Part shown: piece after piece, positions 5,847-9,970 of the stretch
Layout: every line of letters begins with the position of its first letter
Position numbering within the stretch: position 1 is the stretch's first letter
From: Clostridia bacterium
Lineage (GTDB): Bacteria > Bacillota > Clostridia > Oscillospirales > Acutalibacteraceae
DNA length: 9,970 nt
NCBI GenBank assembly: GCA_017381395.1
Contig: JAFOCH010000108.1
Coordinates: 1 to 9,970 of the forward strand
Direction of reading: 5' to 3'
The notes under the pieces: model-generated
Database searches by the model: none
What the model saw: only the letters and a program-made list of their open reading frames with translations
What the model was told of the DNA's origin: nothing
Position numbers and translations under genes: made by a program

Positions 5847-5882
5847 TAAAAACCGACAAAGAAATTCTTTGTCGGTTTTTTT
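5847..5882. terminator. Bidirectional intrinsic terminator
   Basis: A perfect dyad: AAAACCGACAAAG pairs with CTTTGTCGGTTTT around a short AAATT loop, followed by T7 on the plus strand and preceded by A5 that reads as U5 on the minus strand. It serves the 143-aa gene and the convergent large secreted-protein gene, whose stop codon lies 3 bases beyond. Confidence 0.9.
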
Positions 5883-5884
5883 CA

Positions 5885-8800
5885 TTATGCTAAGAATAAA
5901 ATCATCATCTGCATTATTACAAGGTCGGTCGCGTCAATCCTTCCGTCCTCATTCATATCGAGGTCGATTTCAGACTCTGTGCCAAAATCAATTTGACCGA
6001 AAATGTACTGCTGCATACGTAAAAGATCGGTTGCATCAAGCATTCCGTCACCGTCTGTATCACCCTTTACGATGGGCTTTTCTTCCCACAGAGCATAGAT
6101 GATCATATCGCTGTCGGCAATGGTAAGTTCGGTGATTTCGTCGCCAAGCTCATTGTACCAGCCGACGAAATTGTAACCGCTCATTTCGGGAATCGGCAGT
6201 TCACCGATTTCACCCTTGAAATCAACCTGCATTTCGGTCAGGTCACATTCGCCGCCATTGGCGTCAAAGGTAATGGTAACATATTCGGGCAAGGTAGCTA
6301 CCACCTTGAAATAATAATCAATCACGTCAAAAGTGCCATAATCGTTGGTGGCGGTGATTCGGTAATAATATTCGCCCACGCCAAGTGAACGGAAGGCAAT
6401 CGCATTATCAATCGTGGTAATGCTGAATGTTTCGGCATTCACCGTCACAGTTTTACCATACACGCGGTTGCCATTGAGGTCAAAAATACCGCCGTTTACC
6501 GTCGTAATATCTCCTCCAAGGGAGGTAATTGTACCCGTCAGCTTGTATGACGAATAGGCAAGCTTAATGCGGTCGGGATAATTTGTATTCTCCGACAGCA
6601 TAAAAGGAGCAAGCTCACAATATATTTCGCCATCGGTCGAAATAATCCAGTTGCCATCCTCGGCCATGTACCATTTTTCACCGTAATAGTTGGTGGTCGA
6701 CGCGATAATCAAAATGAGTTCATCCGCCTCGTATTCACGAACTACAGTATTGGTGTCGAAATATTCTTCATAAGGCACTGTGCGTCCGATTGCACCATTT
6801 TCGCCGATGATAAAGGCGGCAAAAACGTCGAGCTTGTCTTCCCACAAGAGGTCAGCGGCGGTGGGACCATTTTTCTGCCACTGAGCAGTTACCGTTATGG
6901 TGCCGTCGATAAGGTCGGCTCCCGAAAACTCCTCGCCGTCGGCATTAAACCAGCCGAGGAAGGTGTATCCCTCACGTGTCGGGGTCGGGATGTACATCAG
7001 ATTTGTTTCGACATCGTAATCAATCGACTCGGTGTCACATTCGCCGCCGTTTGCATCAAAAATTACTGTACAGTAAACGGGTTCGGGCTCGGGCTCGGGC
7101 TCAGGCTCAGGTTCGGGTTCGGGCTCGGGTTCGGGTTCGGGTTCAGGCTCGGGTTCGGGTTCAGGCTCGGGTTCAGGCTCGGGTTCTTCCTCGCTCGGAA
7201 GCTCGGTAACCACCTTAAAGTCATAATCAATCACGTCAAAGGTGCCGTAATCATTAGTAGCGGTGATGCGATAGTAATATTCGCCCACACCGAGCGAACG
7301 GAAGGCAATCGCATTATCGATGGTAGAAATACTAAATGTTGTGGCATTCACCGTCACGGTTTTACCATACACACGTTTTCCGTCAAGGTCGAAAATGCCG
7401 CCGTTTACCGTGGTCATCTTTCCACCGAGGGAGGTAATCGTACCCGTCAGCTTGTATGCCGAATAGGCAAGCTTAATCTTGTCAGGATAGTTTGTGTCCT
7501 CCGACAGCATAAAGGGTTTTAGCTCCTCACCGATTTCGCCGTCGGTGGAAATAATCCAGTTGCCGTCCTCGGTCTTGTACCATTTTTCGCCGTAATAGTT
7601 GGTGGTCGAGGCGACGATAACTACCATGTCCCCTGCACCAAATTCGTCAGCGGCGGTGGTAGTATCAGGATATTTTACGTAAGGTACAATGCGGCTTGTC
7701 GCGCCATTTTCGCCAATGATAAACAGGGCGTAAACGTCCAGCTTTTCTTCCCACACAAGCTCGTCGGCAGAGGGTGCGGTGGATTTCCACTGGGCAGTCA
7801 CCGTCATTGTCGCGGTGGCATAGCTTTCGCTTGTAAAGGGGTTGCCGTTGGCATCAAGCCAACCCATAAAAATATAGTCCTCGCGTGTCGGGACGGGCAG
7901 CTCACCTACTACTGTGCCTGCCGTATATGTAGCGCTTTCGGTGTCGCATTCGCCACCGTTAGCGTCAAAGGTAATTGCAACCTCGTCGGTGCCGAGCACC
8001 GTAAAGGGATGATTGATAAGCTCCATTTCGCAAAGGGCATTTTTTGCCGTTACCTTGTAAATGTAATTGCCCGAAAGGAGCTTTCCGAACGAAATGTAGT
8101 TGTCAACGAGTGACAAACTTGCCGTTACAGTGTTGGGTGTGACCATCTTGCTCGTGGCGGCAGTTTGGCCATCGTCATAGTAAACTCCTGCGGTAAGCTC
8201 GGTAATCATCGATGATGCTGATTTTACCGTTCCTTTGAGCGAAAATGAAGCACCCTTTGTCAAGTTTTTGGGCAGCGTTTGGCCCGAAATGGATAAACTT
8301 TCGAGGTCCTCGACCTTTTCCACGTCGGCGGCACTCACCCAGTAGCCCGAGTCGGTTTTATAATAAACTGCGCCGTCATTATTCACGTGAGCGCCAACCA
8401 TTATCAGTACGGTTTCAGCCGCGGAGGTGAAAACGGTGGTATCCTCACCATCTACTTCGATGTAAGGTGCCTTTCGCAGCGAAGTTGACTCGGCGGTTAC
8501 GCTATACTTGGCATAAAGATACTCCGAAATGGGATAAAATCCGCTCGAATTCATCTGAATCGAATATGCAGTAAAGGTATGTCCTCTATGGTCGGACGAG
8601 CCGAGGTCGAAATAAAGGGTATCGTTATTATGGGCTCTGTTATGCGAATAATAGGTCAGGTAACCGCTCGAATTGTATCCGCCGCAGATAACGATATGCG
8701 GATATATTTTACACTTGTGGCAGTACCAGATTATCGGGTCGCCTGCCGAAACTATATCGCGGTTTACCGAGTATAAGAATTTACCGTTTGTGACCGTCAG

Positions 8801-9085
8801 CGTCTGGAGTGTACCCCAGCCGCCATTTACAATCTGGTCCTTTAATCCGCGGCAGTTTATCGAGGTCAGCGAGGTAAGGCCGCCTGCCTTTAAGCAGTCG
8901 CGGACAAACTCGGCACATTCACCCTTTCCGTCGTTCCAGTGTGCCTTTGCGTATGCGAGGGCGGCCGTCGGGTCGTATCCCTCGGCGGAAGCGGTGACCA
9001 TCGAAATCGAAAACATGGTCAGTATCATTACAAGCGTTAACATGAGTGACAATGCGCGTTTTAAATAACTCTTTATCAACAACAT
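5885..9085 (-). CDS. Secreted dockerin-bearing amidase-like multidomain protein
   Basis: A 1066-aa exported modular protein. Residues 1-34 are a signal peptide (basic KSYLKR, hydrophobic core, ending TASA before E35). Residues 36-180 look like a Cys/His amidase or peptidase of the NlpC/P60-CHAP/Amidase_6 kind: C57 in GECAEFVRDCLKAGG is the likely nucleophile and H130 in YPHIVICGGY the likely base. Then follow an SH3-like module (about 195-258), an Ig-like module (about 262-364), an InlB B-repeat/Flg_new domain (369-433, FDANGGECDTES to VTAQW), an SH3-like plus Ig-like pair (439-626), the (EP)18 linker (634-669), a second B-repeat (672-736), a second SH3/Ig pair (742-929), a third B-repeat (935-1000) and a type I dockerin (1007-1066) with two Ca2+ loops, D1009..D1020 and D1043..D1054. 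The dockerin implies attachment to a cohesin scaffold. AAGGG lies 4 bases and GAGAGG 12 bases before the ATG. The substrate is not predictable; peptidoglycan is most likely. Confidence 0.88.
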   Translation of the reverse strand: MLLIKSYLKRALSLMLTLVMILTMFSISMVTASAEGYDPTAALAYAKAHWNDGKGECAEFVRDCLKAGGLTSLTSINCRGLKDQIVNGGWGTLQTLTVTNGKFLYSVNRDIVSAGDPIIWYCHKCKIYPHIVICGGYNSSGYLTYYSHNRAHNNDTLYFDLGSSDHRGHTFTAYSIQMNSSGFYPISEYLYAKYSVTAESTSLRKAPYIEVDGEDTTVFTSAAETVLIMVGAHVNNDGAVYYKTDSGYWVSAADVEKVEDLESLSISGQTLPKNLTKGASFSLKGTVKSASSMITELTAGVYYDDGQTAATSKMVTPNTVTASLSLVDNYISFGKLLSGNYIYKVTAKNALCEMELINHPFTVLGTDEVAITFDANGGECDTESATYTAGTVVGELPVPTREDYIFMGWLDANGNPFTSESYATATMTVTAQWKSTAPSADELVWEEKLDVYALFIIGENGATSRIVPYVKYPDTTTAADEFGAGDMVVIVASTTNYYGEKWYKTEDGNWIISTDGEIGEELKPFMLSEDTNYPDKIKLAYSAYKLTGTITSLGGKMTTVNGGIFDLDGKRVYGKTVTVNATTFSISTIDNAIAFRSLGVGEYYYRITATNDYGTFDVIDYDFKVVTELPSEEEPEPEPEPEPEPEPEPEPEPEPEPEPEPEPEPEPEPVYCTVIFDANGGECDTESIDYDVETNLMYIPTPTREGYTFLGWFNADGEEFSGADLIDGTITVTAQWQKNGPTAADLLWEDKLDVFAAFIIGENGAIGRTVPYEEYFDTNTVVREYEADELILIIASTTNYYGEKWYMAEDGNWIISTDGEIYCELAPFMLSENTNYPDRIKLAYSSYKLTGTITSLGGDITTVNGGIFDLNGNRVYGKTVTVNAETFSITTIDNAIAFRSLGVGEYYYRITATNDYGTFDVIDYYFKVVATLPEYVTITFDANGGECDLTEMQVDFKGEIGELPIPEMSGYNFVGWYNELGDEITELTIADSDMIIYALWEEKPIVKGDTDGDGMLDATDLLRMQQYIFGQIDFGTESEIDLDMNEDGRIDATDLVIMQMMILFLA
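6299..7072 (-). repeat. Internal duplication, downstream copy (residues 672-929)
   Basis: This 258-codon unit (B-repeat, SH3-like, Ig-like) aligns with residues 369-626 at a constant offset of 303 with no insertion or deletion. From ASTTNYYGEKW to the end of the unit I count roughly 15 differences in 135 residues, while the B-repeat part has diverged much more. The nucleotide sequences are also visibly alike. Confidence 0.85.
7079..7186 (-). repeat. Hexanucleotide tandem repeat encoding (Glu-Pro)18
   Basis: Eighteen consecutive six-base units (GAACCC, GAGCCC and GAGCCT/GAACCT variants on the coding strand) encode an uninterrupted Glu-Pro tract at residues 634-669, with two further Glu just before it. 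Such tracts act as stiff, extended, acidic spacers. Gain or loss of units keeps the frame, so the linker length may vary between strains. Confidence 0.9.
7208..7981 (-). repeat. Internal duplication, upstream copy (residues 369-626)
   Basis: This is the partner of the unit at 6299-7072, of identical length (258 codons). The (EP)18 linker with short flanks (45 residues) lies exactly between the two copies. The earlier Ig-like module at residues 262-364 is a more distant relative of the same kind. Confidence 0.85.
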
Positions 9086-9131
9086 TTTTCCCTTTTTCCT
9101 CTCTTAATCTAATCCAAATCTAATCAAATGG

Positions 9132-9165
9132 TTACAAAATTACTAACAAATGTTACATTTTGTAA
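9132..9165. promoter_or_regulatory. Dyad with TGTWAH-like half-sites downstream of the secreted-protein promoter
   Basis: TTACAAAAT (9132-9140) and ATTTTGTAA (9157-9165) are exact inverted repeats, and TAACA/TGTTA (9144-9148, 9151-9155) form a nested dyad. On the coding strand this reads as TGTAAC, TGTTAG, TGTAAC half-sites, the outer two 21 bases apart. They resemble half-sites of WalR (TGTWAH), which controls cell-wall hydrolase genes, but no pair has the canonical 5-base spacing. It could be an operator or just a 5'-UTR stem. Confidence 0.4.
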
Positions 9166-9193
9166 TTATACACCATTTTTCCTAAAAGGTCAA
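9165..9193 (-). promoter_or_regulatory. Promoter of the dockerin protein gene
   Basis: On the minus strand TTGACC (9188-9193) and TATAAT (9165-9170) are separated by 17 bases. Transcription would start near 9158, leaving a 5' leader of about 70 bases that contains the dyad and two AATCTAATC-like direct repeats (about 9106-9125). Confidence 0.75.
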
Positions 9194-9267
9194 ATGTTTG
9201 TTTATAATAGTAAAATATTTCTTATAATTTTCTCCGTTTCGCCCATAAAAACCGCTGAAAATGGCAA

Positions 9268-9304
9268 AATAACACCCCTCATCAGCAGTGACAAGGGGTG
9301 TTTT
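9268..9304 (-). terminator. Intrinsic terminator after the DHHW-like gene
   Basis: AACACCCCT (9271-9279) and AGGGGTGTT (9294-9302) form a 9-bp perfect stem with a 14-base loop. On the minus strand the stem is followed by ATTTTG; on the plus strand by TTAATTTATTTAATT. It begins within 10 bases of the TAA at 9308-9310, so it most likely ends that minus-strand transcript. Confidence 0.7.
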
Positions 9305-9307
9305 AAT

Positions 9308-9970
9308 TTATTTAATTGCGTTGATATTGAGTACCGAGGTGCTGTAAAGGAACAAAACGTCCTTGTTTTCAAAATCGACGAAGTTTGCAACCGTCTGCGG
9401 CGAAATATACCGAATGTCGACCAGCGTCACACTCTTATACCCTTCGGCAAAATAGGGTGCGATGCTGCTACCGAAGGAGTCCCTGAAAATAATCAGCTCC
9501 TTGTCGGTGGTAGCCGCCTCGTTTTCTATCCGCAAAAGTGACTTTGACCCGGATAAAAAGAATTCGTACGGGTCGGACGAGGTCAGCTTCTACTCGTTAT
9601 ATACCGAAATATACTTTTCATCCGTGTAATCGTACACGCGGCAGTTTAAAAGGTCGTCATTTTTCATATAATACAGCTTTTCCGCGTCGATGGGCAGAGC
9701 CGCCTGACCGTAATAAACGCCGAGGAAACTGTCGATTGCCTCCACCTTTTCGTAATCGGCGGAAAGAGTCACGCCCATTTTATCCGCGAGGAGCTGGGCA
9801 ACGTCAAATATTTCCTCCTGACGCCAATGTGTATCGGTAGCGTAATAGTCGTCAATCTCTAAAAGCGGCATTATATCAATATATTCGCCGTAATCGGTGT
9901 CCTTTTTAAACTCGGTCAAAAGGCGGTCGTAATCCATGGTAGGATAACCGTTTTTCGCCGCTAAAAAGTA
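9308..9970 (-). pseudogene. DHHW/AlgX-like acetyltransferase-type gene, 5' end outside window, interrupted by in-frame TAG
   Basis: One reading frame runs from the window edge (YFLAAKNGYPTMDYDRLL..) to TAA at 9308-9310, broken only by TAG at 9590-9592. Upstream of the stop it contains YYATDTHWRQEE (DTHW at 9824-9835), and downstream KELIIFRDSFGSS (DSF at 9473-9481) and SVTLVDIRY. These are the two halves of the catalytic signature of the SGNH-like DHHW/AlgJ-AlgX family, whose members help O-acetylate surface polysaccharides, usually beside an MBOAT acyltransferase. Translated through the stop, the text reads naturally (SVYNE, stop, KLTSSDPYEF), so a single base change is the simplest cause. 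The fragment after the stop has no ribosome binding site of its own and would lack DTHW; the fragment before it lacks the DSF motif, so neither alone should be active. A sequencing error or suppression of TAG are alternatives. The true start is past 9970. Confidence 0.8.

Noticed and set aside
7079..7186. CRISPR-like or satellite array
   Set aside because: The units are 6 bases with no spacers and lie in frame within a well-supported protein-coding gene.
6976..7209. Arg/Val-rich antisense ORF over the EP tract
   Set aside because: It is a shadow of the hexamer repeat, with an Arg-Val/Arg-Ala pattern dictated by the GGGTTC/GGGCTC units.
9128..9541. A 137-codon plus-strand ORF opposite the secreted-gene promoter and DHHW-like gene
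   Set aside because: It crosses a promoter and a terminator, has no ribosome binding site and no recognisable features; the minus-strand frame explains the region.
9533..9592. A frameshift between the two parts of the DHHW-like gene
   Set aside because: The two parts are in the same frame (9592 minus 9535 is 57, a multiple of 3); only the TAG codon separates them.
9590..9592. Genome-wide recoding of TAG to an amino acid
   Set aside because: The TtcA-like gene in this window ends in TAG at a sensible C-terminus just before a terminator, so TAG appears to be a normal stop here; local suppression is not excluded.

Overview
The window looks like chromosomal DNA of a Gram-positive Clostridia bacterium, probably a gut or rumen member of the Oscillospiraceae/Ruminococcus group. 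The evidence is an Mg2+ M-box riboswitch ahead of mgtE, strong AGGAGG-type ribosome binding sites, TTG starts, U-tract intrinsic terminators, a secreted multi-repeat protein ending in a type I dockerin, and a DHHW/AlgX-like acetyltransferase-type protein. The lineage is an inference. There is no phage, transposon, CRISPR array, tRNA or rRNA that I can recognise.

Layout. (1) Positions 1-426 are a long, highly structured leader on the plus strand: a 5'-truncated M-box aptamer, an antiterminator strand, an intrinsic terminator at 212-277, a possible 30-codon leader ORF, and a hairpin that can hide the Shine-Dalgarno of mgtE. (2) Positions 427-1991 hold mgtE (Mg2+ channel/transporter) and a small DUF1653 gene, closed by a bidirectional terminator. 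(3) A TtcA-like tRNA thiolation enzyme lies on the minus strand (2067-2819). (4) A compact divergent promoter region (2820-3042) contains back-to-back -35 elements and a near-perfect ArsR/SmtB-type operator. (5) The operator faces a Zn/Cd-type P1B ATPase with an N-terminal HMA domain and a 71-residue linker carrying 26 histidines (3043-5343). (6) A 143-aa helical conserved protein of unknown function (5411-5842) has its ribosome binding site inside a terminator-like hairpin. (7) A 1066-aa secreted modular protein is on the minus strand (5885-9085): signal peptide, Cys/His amidase-like domain, SH3-like and Ig-like modules, three InlB-type B-repeats, an (EP)18 linker and a C-terminal dockerin. 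(8) At the right edge, on the minus strand, is a DHHW/AlgX-like gene interrupted by one in-frame TAG (9308 to beyond 9970).

The leftmost and central genes concern divalent metal homeostasis: Mg2+ uptake under RNA control, and Zn/Cd export under probable metalloregulator control. The right half concerns the cell surface: a probable peptidoglycan- or protein-cleaving enzyme that can be docked through cohesin-dockerin pairing, and a likely surface-polymer acetylation component that appears to be decaying. The observations most worth checking are the complete riboswitch/antiterminator/leader-ORF arrangement, the dockerin-bearing amidase with its exact 258-residue internal duplication, and the nonsense-interrupted DHHW gene.
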